Assembly (NCBI GenBank): GCA_005223375.1
Contig: RXOD01004210.1
Coordinates: forward strand, 1-26,007
Length of the DNA stretch: 26,007 nucleotides
Reading direction: 5' to 3'
From: Amoebophrya sp. AT5.2
Lineage: Eukaryota; Sar; Dinophyceae; Syndiniales; Amoebophryaceae
The first letter of the stretch is position 1. Each line of letters begins with the position of its first letter. Below, piece after piece: positions 10,301-19,750 of the stretch. The notes below the pieces were generated by a model. It made no database searches, had not been told where the DNA came from, and worked only from the letters and a program-made list of their open reading frames with translations. The translations under genes were made by a program, and so were the position numbers.

Positions 10301-10602
10301 ATACTTAAATGTTCATAATAAATACATACTGAAAGCCCGCTTCTTTATCCTCGCAGGTAAACTCCGCCGAACAGAAGCTACAGAGCACGAACAACGATCC
10401 CGACGAGAGCGGCACGCTGCAGGTGCGGCGGGGCGTTTCTGACGCCGCGGACCTATCGGAGGTGCGCGTGCTACCGACTCTGTGGACGAGGTACAGCCAG
10501 ATCGGGCAGAAACTCCCGATGCGCGTCGAGCCGGATCCCCCAAACCCGCCGCCGGCAACCAAGAAAAAATCCAGGTTCTCGCTGCTCCGGAGAAACAAGT
10601 AG
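7397..10602 (+). CDS. Coiled-coil protein with two MATH-like modules, eight exons
   Basis: Exons 7397-7489, 7730-7963, 8110-8320, 8443-8802, 9083-9312, 9496-9665, 9827-10064 and 10357-10602 join in phase to 593 residues ending at TAG. Residues 1 to about 198 are heptad-rich and charged (Met-, Lys- and Glu-rich helices such as MARPVDENDLTNAMDLLRQE), consistent with a long coiled coil and oligomerisation. Two similar modules follow: RRVEWEIADAK...FSAAGVRNLQIEL from about 201, and KRVEWKVENAS...FAIAGIDRLRFQFFPSG from about 390, the latter with GFCSLFLHCPAGT. This R-V-E-W ... S-P-x-F-x-x-A-G ... L-x-h-x-F-F-P-x-G pattern resembles divergent MATH/TRAF-like domains in alveolate proteins. The C-tail is Pro-rich then basic (KKKSRFSLLRRNK). 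All seven introns are GT-AG and every downstream exon begins with GT. MATH modules usually bind peptides; a structural or scaffold role is inferred. Exon structure strong, function weak. Confidence 0.85.
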
Positions 10603-10609
10603 AGGGGGA

Positions 10610-10627
10610 ATCGATCGATCGATCGAT
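10610..10627. repeat. (ATCG)n microsatellite just after a stop codon
   Basis: Four and a half ATCG units begin 8 nt after the TAG of the MATH-like gene. The tract is its own reverse complement, so the transcript could fold or pair with itself. Confidence 0.7.
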
Positions 10628-11305
10628 AACAAGAATGACCGAGTACGGGTTGGTTCGACCACTTCAACTTTGTTCTGGTAGGTTGGAGGCGGCCGCTTCG
10701 GGAGCGGGCTCGCGTGACGGATGGAGATGGGGCTTTGGGCCTCGGAAGCAGGGATCGCAGCGGGGGAAGTTCTCGATTGCGACCTTTGGTCCATGCCTCG
10801 GGAGGGTGGCTGTTTTTGCGCGAGCCGGCGCCTCTTCGTTGTCGTACTTGTACAGCCCTAGAAATGGAAGAAAACCGCACCAAACGGTGGGTTTCAAATC
10901 CTGTTCAATTTCAAGTTCTCACTAATACCAAATTCAGAGTATCACCACGCACTTCATTGGCATCGACGATTGAATGTTAGCGACGAGGAGGAGGAGCCCA
11001 TGCAAGGACGGCCGGGCACCATCGTTGAGCAACCCTGTATTATAAGTGAGGTTAAGTGCCCAAATTTACAATTCGTAACAGCACGTTGGCCCGCAGCTGT
11101 CCATCCTCCACGCACGTCCTCGTCCAGCCAATAGTATAGATAGATAGAATCGCAAATGCTCATCTCCTTTCCAACCGAAAATTTCTCTCGTTTCCAGATT
11201 GACGAATGCTTTCAACCAGAGCAAGTAGCACTGATGCTTCTCTCTCATCAATCTTCAATGTCCAACAACCGTGTTTGACCGATGACTTTTCCGTAGAGAT
11301 TTGAC

Positions 11306-11662
11306 TTGTGGGTTTTGCGCTTAGTTTATAGTTTTACCCCATTCATTGTGTATGTGTACCATTGTAGGCGGCCCATGAATAGTTGTAGCGACGGACACCA
11401 GCCGATATTGGATAGAAATGTACCCAAGGCTAAAGGATGTACGAATAAACAAACCAAAAACAACGGACTCGCTGCGGCCGCTGCTTTCTCACTGGGAGGG
11501 CTCGCGTTCCTGCAGGAGGTGGGAGTGCCCAAGCATTTGTTCGCCAGTTACCGCACGACATGTTCAGTGATGCCACAGAGCCTTTTTGGAGCTGAGTTCG
11601 TGTCCGAGGATAGAACGAACAGCGGCTCTCACTTTTTCCCTGAGAGTCCGTCGTTGCTGTGA
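11306..11662 (+). CDS. Possible small hypothetical protein
   Basis: A 118-codon ORF. Its middle part, from about 11468 to 11560, uses G/C-ending codons like the confident genes and encodes an Ala/Gly/Leu-rich hydrophobic stretch (AAAAAFSLGGLAFL), which could be a membrane segment. The first half looks non-coding in composition, so a real gene here would probably start at an unseen exon. No family is recognised. It may be chance. Confidence 0.2.
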   Translation: MWVLRLVYSFTPFIVYVYHCRRPMNSCSDGHQPILDRNVPKAKGCTNKQTKNNGLAAAAAFSLGGLAFLQEVGVPKHLFASYRTTCSVMPQSLFGAEFVSEDRTNSGSHFFPESPSLL

Positions 11663-13086
11663 GGCGGCCGTGGAGAGCAGGAGAGATAAAAGTGACCGGC
11701 TGTTTCTTCAGATTGGTTTGGGACCTTGTGCGCGGCAAGCTTTCCACTTTTGTCTTTAATAATCAAGTCGGACACCCCCACGGTCACGTATCGCTATCGA
11801 GTGCGCCACTTTGTCTCGCGGAACAGAGATGATCGAGACGGCCCCGAGACTAGGCGCAGCGGACAAGCACAAAAGTCCCGCTTCCGAAGGGCGTGAGACC
11901 GATCGAGCCGGAGGACGCGAACGGCGCGAATGACATCGCTATCCGTCTGGGCTCCATGAAACCGCCGGCGCGCCGTTTTTTGCGAAGCGCGCTGCTTCTT
12001 CCGAAGCCCGCGCCTTCCTTTCAATATTCCGCCTGCTGCTCTTCACAGCGGCCGGCCGTCAGCATCCATTCCAGACACCCTGCGGCAACCAGCGACTGCC
12101 CTGGAGACTGTGCTTCTCGCTCTCCGTGCCGAATGCGACCAGGCAACGCGTTTGGGCGTCGGCGTTACAATTTTGCATTTGATCGAAGGAAGGCGCAGGC
12201 AGTCGCTGCAAGAATAGAGTACCCGAGGTTTTGAGCCGGAGGGCGATGCGGGGGAAAAAATTCACTAGTAGCGACGCACTACGACGGCCGCGGCCGCCAA
12301 CATCTGTGAGCGAGGGTGTACAAATAAGCCCAGAGCCGCCGCCGGCTGCCTGCCCGGCCGACGTGAATCGGTGCGGGGCTTCGATGTGGTGCTGCCTTAT
12401 CGGGGACTTGGCTACGCGATCGGAAAGACCCCCTGCACTGGTGCGCATTCCCGGCGAGGGTCTGGGCTTGGCCGCTCTCTACGTAGGTACATGGTTTGCC
12501 ATGTGGTCGGGTTTGGGTCTGAGGGGAGGGCGCGATGACGTCGAAAATGGCGAAGGAGTCGGCAGCGCTACTGTGCGGCGCGGTGGCTTTGGGATAGAAG
12601 GGCGGTGGCCCGAAGACGATGATCAAGGACGCGACAGCGGCAGCGCTAACGCTGACCTGCGTCCGGGATGGCGCCGATGTGGAATGCAAAGTCGCGAACG
12701 CGAAGGCCAAGTGCGTGCATGAGAAGGAGTCTGCGACCTGGAGGGAGCGCGCCAGTTTTGGGCTGTGAAAAGGACCGCGCGAAAAGGAAAGGCGGCGCCA
12801 ATCACGACGGAGGCGGTGGAGCTGGAACGCCCGAAGTCGCGGGGTACTCGGCAAACATTTTCGACATCGTCGCGGCATGGATGCAAGGCCTAGGCACTGT
12901 CCACAGCCGGGCGGTGGGTCCGTCTCGAGATCGCCGTCATCGTCGTGAATAGCTTCCACAACAGTCGGCAGACTTCGCGGGGTAAAATCAAAGCAATGGC
13001 GAGCGGCTGGGGTTGGCACCATTGCAAGCAACATGCGCACGGAACGCCGCGGCGACGCTGCCCATGATGGCAAGGAACAAAATAAA

Positions 13087-13126
13087 GTTGCCTCTTACTA
13101 GCGTGATTCGTTGCCTCTTACTAGCG
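13087..13126. repeat. Short tandem repeat, 23-bp period
   Basis: GTTGCCTCTTACTAGCG occurs at 13087-13103 and again at 13110-13126, separated by TGATTC. No coding overlap. Confidence 0.7.
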
Positions 13127-13202
13127 CAGCGTCGTGTCTTGCTCAAGCGCAATGGCGCAAAACGTCGTAGCGCATAGTTGACATCTCCCGACAAATACCA
13201 TG

Positions 13203-13234
13203 ACCAACAAGCACCATAACCAACAAGCGCCATA
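13203..13234. repeat. Short tandem repeat, 16-bp period
   Basis: ACCAACAAGCACCATA (13203-13218) is followed directly by ACCAACAAGCGCCATA (13219-13234), one mismatch apart. With the repeat about 100 bp upstream it suggests slippage-prone, unconstrained DNA. Confidence 0.7.
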
Positions 13235-14267
13235 ACATTCATACAAGCTACACTGATTCAGCGAACGGTGACAGAGATGGCTCTACTAACTTAAGTTGCT
13301 TCAAAGGCTTACTTTTTGTTGCGCCCCAGCAGATAAGAAAGCGAAAGCACTAATGCGAGACCCTCTGCGTCTGCTTTAGACGCCTCGGCAATACTGAGAA
13401 AGTAAAAAAATACGCTCTGGCGCCGGCGGCACTCCCTACGCAGTCGCCCCGACGAAAGGAAGGCATCTGCCGCCCTTCCCGGGGCTTGCTTTGCCGTGAG
13501 CTGCCATGGCCGCCTAGTTGATCAGACAAAGAAACGCGCGCGCCCCTCTCGCCACACTCCACTGGCAGAGGCGAGGGCGCTGCGCAGTCTACTTGTTTTC
13601 ATGAAGACCGAGAGCCTTCACGCATGTGGGGCCAATGAGGATGGCGAAGACGAAAGACAATGAAATTGAAAGCTGGAGCTGGTGCGAAAGGGCGACTTAC
13701 TTAATAGAGTGACGAGAGAGGAAAATCTTCTATAAATCCCGATCCGAGCGAAACAGCATGAAGTTGCAAGTCAGTAATTTGCTATATTCGGATCGTCGTC
13801 GCTGGCCGTGACTGATGTCGTGGATCCACTAAACTAAATTCATCGTGAGTGCCCCGGATCCGCTGTCGTGTCGTCTTCAGCGTCGTACATGGTTCTGTTC
13901 TTCTGGTGCGCTCGCGCTGTGCTTCAATATAACCCCTAAAGTTTACGGAAACGCTATTAACGCTTCCTGAGGTTGCGGCGTCGTGCTCTGCAGAAGTGGC
14001 CCATTGCGCTATGATATACCAGGACCAACCCCATATCAAGCGACTCTTCTTTGCTTCAGCTCTTCCACTTGCAAACAGGTTTGGACTACCATGCATGCAC
14101 AAGTACTTGCAGACTTCGTATAAAGTTCTATATCGGCGCCATGCTTTTTTTGCTTTAATTACGCTGCATGTGCATTCGTTGGCTCTTGGCATCTTCCAGT
14201 CCTGAGTTTTACTGCGCAATTTCCAAGTTAGTATTCGGCGTACCACTTTTTTTGCGACAAACAACTT

Positions 14268-16691
14268 ATGTCGTCGGCCAGGGGGGTGGCGAGAAATTAT
14301 GCCACTACTGTGGTACTCGCGTTGCTCTACCACGCGATTTACGTCGCTGTTGTGGAGCTGCCTCTTCTAGTGGACGCGTCCGCCGCGGCAGCGGCACCGA
14401 GGGATCCAGATCACGTGGCCGCTGGAGAGGAAGGAGATGGGAGCAACACAAAACGGCCCCCTGGGTTTTTGTCGTCCGCCGGGGTGCAAGTCTCCGTGAA
14501 GTATCTTTCTGGCGGGGATTTGTTTGAGTTTTCCCTGCCGGGTTCGGAAGTTGCGACCGCCACCGCCGGACATGTGACAGCAGCCTATGCGCACCGCTAT
14601 CCCGGCAGTTGGGCTCACTTGGTCCTCGTCAGCGCGGTCCAAAGGGGCGCGGGAGGTGGCGACGCGGGTGCCGGTCCCGAAGCGGAAGATCGGAGTTGTG
14701 TTGTGCTGCCGCTAGCCCCGCAAGCGGTTCTGCGGGAACTTCCTCGTCTGCAGTGGGGGGAAGCGGAGGAACCGCGCTCCTGGGTCTTCCAGGGCGTGCT
14801 GCAGCCGCTGGTGGGCTTCACTTTTGCGAAGTGGGGTCGGCTAGCGCCGTTCGACGCAAAAGAGTGGCACGCGCCGGACCCCGTGGGGGGGTTTCGACTC
14901 CTGTCGGAATTGGGCGGGGACGGCCTGCTTGCGTTCCAGCAACTTCCGATTCACCAGCTCGCGAAGGACTTCGAGTGGGCGCTGTTTCGCGGAGGCCGTA
15001 CGGCCCAGCCTATGCCGGGTCCGATGGAACAGATGGTATATTCAGTGAGCAGCTGGCAAGCAGGAGGTCTCCCTGCTTAGGTGGCGATGGGGTCTGAAAG
15101 CGGGGCAAAATATGCAAATGGGGCCTAGGTCCCTAGGATTGCGATTTTTATATAAAATTGTCAGCTGTAGGACGTTGCAGGGCTGTGGGTGCCAGTCCTG
15201 CCGACCGCGGATCTCCGCTCCTCTGCTCGTGTTGCGAACGACCCCTCCCCAGGACATAGTAGGAGCCAAAGCTTATACAATTTACCATACTGGCCCCGGC
15301 ATACAGCCCATCGAAAAGGTTTTGGAAGACTTCGTGGGTGCGGTTGAAGGTCGCAGCGAACAACTGGCGTCTCCGCCCGGCGGCGGGTCCGAGCTTTTCC
15401 GAGAGAAACGGCACCACCACGCAACCGCGGCGGAGCTGCGGCGGAATGCCCCCCGCAGCCTTTCGTTCGCCCGAAACGGCGAGAACAACATCCGCGATTC
15501 CCTGTCCGCGCTACCAAACGTCATTGACGACGCACGAAAATGGCGGCTCTTCAGCGTGCGCACCGACCGCGAAGACTTTCCGGGGCAGGCGCTGCGGCAG
15601 TTGCACCACCAAGACGACGACTTCGTCCTTCCCCGGAACGTGCACTACGAGTGCTTGCTCCCCGACTACACGCTCCTGTCGGATGCCTGGGCCCGCATGG
15701 TGCGGGAGTACCACGAGCTACTAGCGCTCATTCCGGGGACGAGAAACGAGCGAGAACTCCCTGAAAACAGGCTGTGGCGGGGACGCGACGATCTGCCGTT
15801 TATCGCGAGCGGGCCGTCGTATCGACTCGAGCTCCACTTCGCGCCGGAAGACCACCTGCTGGACTATGAGTATGAGTGTTCATCCCCGTTTAGGTAGAAC
15901 AAGAGAAAGCTATTTGTTTGCGTTCCTAGTCAGCGATGGGCAGGTGTCGATCGATCGGGAAGCTGCCGATCGGGCAGGAGCCTTTCTTCGGACAGACCCC
16001 GAGCGGATGGTTGTATTTTCTCGCATAGATACTAACCGGTGTCCTAGCCAGATTTGGCACCTCAACATGCGTAGGAAATTTAATATGTCCCTGGCGTCTT
16101 GATCGATTCAGAGTCTGGGGGCCCTAGACAGAACTCCTAGGAAATGTGCCCCGCGTTTCGGGATGGGTTCCATGGAAAAAGCTGTTGCCTCGGGAGCCCA
16201 GTACCATATTTGGTGGCTCCACTTAATACCGGTTGAACGACCAGCGCTCAACCGCTTTCGCTACTTTTCAGGACTATCGACGGACAAATTTTCTCTGCAT
16301 ACGATCCTCAAGCTCCACTTCTCCTGCTAGTGATGTTGCGAACAAGACATTGTGGCGGCGCGAAAGCGTGCATGCGCACCTGCAAATGGACTCCGAGTAC
16401 GCTTACGCCGCGTATTCGGCTGGGACGCGGGGGCAGGACCCTTCTACCACTCTTTTGCACCGAGGGAGAGCGGGCGGCCGCATGTGGGAGGACGTTGAAG
16501 CAGTGGGTCCGAGGAGCCCGCATGAGAACCTCCACGACTCCTATCAACCGGACACCAAAATCAAGAGGAGCCTCGTCCGTTGCCACTTCTACTACCTGAC
16601 GCTGGCGCTGTACTACGGGCCGCCGCTAAACGAGGAAAAAACCGACATCCGACTTCGAACAGCGAGCGAGGAGGAGAGAAAGGAGGCCTAG
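14268..16691 (+). CDS. Unrecognised protein with N-terminal membrane anchor, three exons
   Basis: Exons 14268-15035, 15253-15893 and 16331-16691 join in phase to 589 residues. Support is strong G/C-ending codon use, GT-AG introns with pyrimidine-rich acceptors (ACCCCTCCCCAG and CCACTTCTCCTGCTAG), and long open frames. Residues 10-35 are hydrophobic (ATTVVLALLYHAIYVAVVEL), a likely signal anchor, followed by a low-complexity Ala-rich linker. The body includes VQVSVKYLSGGDLFEFSLPG near residue 75, FTFAKWGRLAPF, KAYTIYHTGPG just after exon 1, NVHYECLLPDYTLLSDAW, and CHFYYLTLALYYGPP near the end; the tail is charged (EEERKEA). I recognise no family. The second junction is the least certain: a GACTAT repeat at 15862 and 16272 offers an alternative, non-canonical join. 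A coding-like exon 540 nt past the stop might belong to this gene. Confidence 0.7.
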
Positions 16692-16700
16692 GGATGCGGT

Positions 16701-16724
16701 GCCGGACCTCCAACGATGTCGGGC
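16701..16724 (+). other. Imperfect stem-loop after the stop of the 14268 gene
   Basis: GCCGGAC (16701-16707) pairs with GTCGGGC (16718-16724) at six of seven positions around a 10-nt loop, beginning 10 nt after the TAG. Individually weak; listed because similar structures follow other stops here. Confidence 0.3.
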
Positions 16725-18065
16725 GGGGGGCCGACTTCTTCTAGTATCAAGCGTTGTGATTGAAGACAGGCACGCGCATCATCGATCCTGTGGGAGATTG
16801 TTTGATTCATCAGAGGCTGTGCGTAGCAGTTGTCGCGTCAAGTTAGTGCCTAGTCTGCTTCCGGAGCAGCCCCGCTCCGAAAGCTTTGGAGATGAACGGG
16901 CTCGGGACCCGCTGTGGTGGCTAAGCCTACCTGCATCAATTTAGCGCCAGGTACTAGCCCATGCTAGACCTATAGACAGCGCAGGCCTGTTCTCGATCTC
17001 GACCGATGCCCTCCTCCGGGTGCATCGGAGAACCTCCAGGCAAGCCACCCCCCATTGGCTGACGAGCTTGGTTGAATAAAGGAGCTGCGTCGGACTCGGA
17101 CTTGCTTCGATATTAGGACTACAGCACGGTCGAGGTCTCCTTCTTCTTCCATATGTACTTATTATCTCATAATTTATTAGGTATAGGTGGAACTGCGTCC
17201 GACGTATCGATAGATAAATGGTCGGCCCCAGGACCCCCGTGTCGAAACAAGCGGCTTGGAGCTGAAGGGGATGCAGCTGAAACTGGTGCGGCCGCCGCAG
17301 AATGCGCCCGAGGCAGAGCTGCTGGTTCCGGACGTCGTCACCCGTCAAGAAGGGGTGTTGTGGCAGTCGCCCTTTTATACTCGCCCAAGCTTTCTTGAGT
17401 CTACAGATGAGGAGGGGCACGCCGGAGGAGATGGGGAGTAGCTTTTGATTATAGCTTCCTTTAGCTTGTGCTTTGCTTTGTGTAGTTGTGGGCTGCTTGT
17501 TCGCGATGAAGAAAGTCTGCTCCTGGCTATGACCGAGGACCGAGAGCGCGCGAGCCTGATCAACCGATGACCGCCTGGCTCTCGACTCCGCGCTGCTCTT
17601 CCCTAATTAGCACTGTGCTGCAACCATGCATGATCATAAATGAGATTTGGATTTTTGCAACCGAGCAGCTGCGTCAGAACTGCTTGTCAGACCACGACAC
17701 AGCGACACTCTCAGCAGTAAAAGAGCGCTGATCGCGCCACGGAAACAACTCCGAGGGCCCGATGAAAAAGCACCCCATCGGCCAAGGAGATGCTTGAAAA
17801 ACAAATGCTTGACCAAGAAACCACTGCTCATGCTGCGTGTTCATCGAAGAGCCGTTCAGCTTCAGTCGCACTTAGCTTGTAGCTGCTAATGGCTCGGATG
17901 CTGGGCCTGGGAATGGCAAATAATGAGCGATGTTTTCTTCCGCTGAACGATCGCAGACGCGAATATCCGAGGAACTGCGCAACTATGGAAACTTAGCGGA
18001 AACGAGGAGTCTTATCCTAGCCACGATCCGTGCATCTGCAGAGCGAGAGCGATAGCTATCATGCG
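16725..18065. other. Spacer around the orphan exon
   Basis: Besides the orphan exon at 17232-17441 I see no supported gene. An 81-codon ORF at 16699-16944 has mixed composition. The 620 bp between 17442 and the FkbM start show nothing distinctive. Confidence 0.4.
17232..17441 (+). CDS. Orphan terminal exon, coding-like
   Basis: After a good acceptor (GGCCCCAG at 17224-17231) comes an open frame of 69 codons beginning DPRVETSGLELKG, continuing through MQLKLVRPPQNAPEAELLVP and LWQSPFYTRPSF, and ending in an acidic tail and TAG 17439-17441. Codons are strongly G/C-ending, unlike the surrounding DNA. There is no ATG suitable for a full gene, so it looks like a last exon. It could extend the 14268 gene, whose last exon is in a compatible phase, but only through a non-GT donor, or it could belong to a separate gene whose first exons I cannot find. 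A 159-codon frame on the - strand over the same DNA is a shadow. Confidence 0.4.
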   Translation, partial: DPRVETSGLELKGMQLKLVRPPQNAPEAELLVPDVVTRQEGVLWQSPFYTRPSFLESTDEEGHAGGDGE

Positions 18066-19602
18066 ATGCGCGCTCGTGCCATCGCCCGCCCGAGACCTCG
18101 GCCGTCCGTCTTCTCCTTTGCCCTCCGGGGTCTACTGCTTTTGGCTCGCGGAGGGCTCGGCCGCGAGGACGAGCTTTTGCCCCGTGGATCCAGAAATCTT
18201 CCCGGCAACCCCCTACCCTGCACCAGCACGAATACCTCCTGCGTGCAGAAGACGGGCGTTCCTATCCGGTTCGATGCGGAAACGGGGAAGAATGCCAACT
18301 TCCTGCGGCATCAGTACCAGTCCTGGGAGGTGGACAACTTCCGGCTGTGGCGGGGAATCTTCCAGCGCAATTTGCGCAAGAACGACACGGTTGTCGCCAC
18401 TGTGGACATCGGGGCGTGGGTCGGCACGACGGCGATTTGGCTGGCCGCCCACAGCGACTTCACGGTCGCCTTCTTAAGGACAGAGTGAACCCATTTCCCG
18501 ACGCGCGCCTGAGTGAGTGCGAGACCTTTGGATGTTGTCGCGTATTTGGTGTTGTAGGGATTCGCATTGCACTGGTACTAGTCGAGTTGGCGCGTTGTAT
18601 CTTGTAGGGAAAGCAGCTACGACTGGCTTCGGTTCGCTTCGGGGGTTGCAGCTCCAAGCAGTCGCAGCGGTTTGGCTATGCCTGCTGAGTCTTGATCGGT
18701 CGGCGTGCGTCATATTTTCCCTGCGTTTCGTCTCGTATTTCATCGCGTAGACTACGACACTCTGCACGAGATCGGAAATGACGCCGGAAATGGATTGACT
18801 CTTTCTCCCTTTAATCTTCGAGCCCAGTCCTTCCGCGTACGGCCAGCTCCGCCGCAACGCGAAGGCGAACACAGAGTGGCTATCGGTGGAGGACCGCTGG
18901 CCTCCGAGGGCTGGCGAGGAGGAGGCTGGAGGGGCGCCGCGTCGGAGGTCTAGAGAGCTTTTCGTTGTGAACGCGGCGGTGGTGGGGAACGCGGCGGTCG
19001 ATGCCTCGTCACGCCGATCGGTCTACGTGTCCGACAGAGGGGACAGCATGGACAAGATTTTTTCGGGGTCGTCACTAGAAAGTACAGATGGGCAAATAAA
19101 TCCTCCGCGTTCCGGAGATCGCGTTCCCGTCCCCGCCGTCCCGGTCGCGGAGGTTCTGCGGACAGTACTGCAATACGCGGACGCGTATCTGAATATGCAA
19201 GAAGATGAACATGTTCAGAAAAGCCGGTTGGTTTTGTTCATCAAAGTGGACACGGAGGGCTTCGAGACTGAGATCGTCCCCGGACTGGTAGAAGCGCTCG
19301 GCAGCTTGGAGGAGGACTCGTCCCCTTGGTGGTCCACCTCTCGCGGTGGAGGAATAAAAGCTTCTCAGTTGAAGGTGGTGCTCTCCGTCTCCCTCCACCC
19401 CATGTTCCGGTGGCCGCGGCAGCTGTACTGGGTGTTGGAGAACCTGCTCCGCTTCTTCCCCTTTGTCTACGAAGCCGAGAGTCTGTGGCAGGTAGAGGAC
19501 GGCGGGTTGGAATTGCTCACGAGGAATTTTTACCAGCTCGGAGAAAAGAACCCGCGGAAAGGAGTGGATCTGGTGTGCGGAGGGGAACCGTTGTTTGCTT
19601 AA
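18066..19602 (+). CDS. FkbM-type SAM-dependent methyltransferase, two exons
   Basis: FkbM-family enzymes transfer a methyl group from S-adenosylmethionine to hydroxyls of sugars or other small molecules. Exons 18066-18473 and 18820-19602 give 396 residues. The SAM-binding loop VDIGAWVGTT is at 113-122. The exon join creates VAFEPSPSAYGQL (134 onward), where the Glu is the expected ribose-binding acidic residue. FIKVDTEGFE (276-285) is the family's K-x-D-x-E-G-x-E signature. The start is the first in-frame ATG; residues 15-28 (VFSFALRGLLLLA) are hydrophobic after an Arg-rich start, suggesting a signal anchor and secretory-pathway location. The 346-nt intron has transposon-like ends (intron B). 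A canonical GT-AG alternative (18485-18827) keeps the frame but replaces EPS with LRTD, losing the Glu. The neighbouring gene is also a sugar methyltransferase. A further coding-like exon follows the stop. Confidence 0.88.
18469..18819 (+). mobile_element. Introner-like intron B in the FkbM gene, related to intron A
   Basis: The element runs 18474-18814 (341 bp) between CCTTC (18469-18473) and TCTTC (18815-18819), a 5-bp target duplication with one mismatch. The left end TTAAGGACAGAGTGAACCCA is very close to intron A's left end: both share TTAAGGA, then AACCCAT and a TTCC stretch at the same spacing. The complement of the right end starts TTAAAGGGAGAAAGAGTCAA and continues to CCATTTCC, forming the inverted repeat. 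Removing the element plus one duplicate (346 nt) restores the FEPSP motif. Interiors of A and B are otherwise different and no transposase is present. Confidence 0.8.
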
Positions 19603-19635
19603 AAAATTTTAGAGTCTGCCGATTGAGGAGCCTAG

Positions 19636-19750
19636 ATTAACGCCTATATGTTTCTACGAGCATGAGAAGGACAGCGTCAGCGAGTACTTCATCAACATCG
19701 CGCAGACGTCTCGCGGCCGCCATCGTAGCCACAGAATAGCAAATGTCTGA
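19636..19750 (+). CDS. Coding-like exon fragment after the FkbM stop
   Basis: From CCTAG at 19631-19635 a frame reads LTPICFYEHEKDSVSEYFIN and on through IAQTSRGRHRSH to TGA 19748-19750, with mostly G/C-ending codons. A 43-nt GT-AG intron (19593-19635) would join it in phase to the FkbM gene just before its stop, replacing the last three residues with a 38-residue tail. That intron would be far shorter than any other here, so it may instead be an alternative C-terminus, a relic, or chance. Confidence 0.3.

Larger units (their letters stand above)
10603..14267. other. Large gene-poor spacer (3.7 kb)
   Basis: No gene that I can support across this stretch, the longest such gap in the window. 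It contains scattered short codon-like pieces in several frames: 11306-11662, and 12535-12768 with an internal TAG at 12595. They do not join into one product and could be decayed coding sequence or exons of a gene I fail to see. A 264-codon open frame on the - strand (12279-13073) mirrors GC-rich composition and has no recognisable domain. Two short tandem repeats lie at 13087-13126 and 13203-13234. Confidence 0.5.

Noticed and set aside
12279..13073. 264-codon open frame on the - strand
   Set aside because: No domain, Ser/Pro/Arg-rich composition typical of a reverse-strand shadow in GC-rich DNA, no other - gene in the window.
15862..16277. GACTAT repeat as non-canonical intron limits in the 14268 gene
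   Set aside because: It keeps a frame, but no inverted ends are present and a GT-AG pair with a good pyrimidine tract also fits. Left as an alternative.
16941..17420. 159-codon open frame on the - strand
   Set aside because: It is the shadow of the orphan + exon, which has better codon use and a splice acceptor.
18485..18827. Canonical GT-AG intron in the FkbM gene
   Set aside because: It is in phase but removes the conserved Glu after the second strand; the target-duplication join restores EPSP. Only transcripts can settle it.
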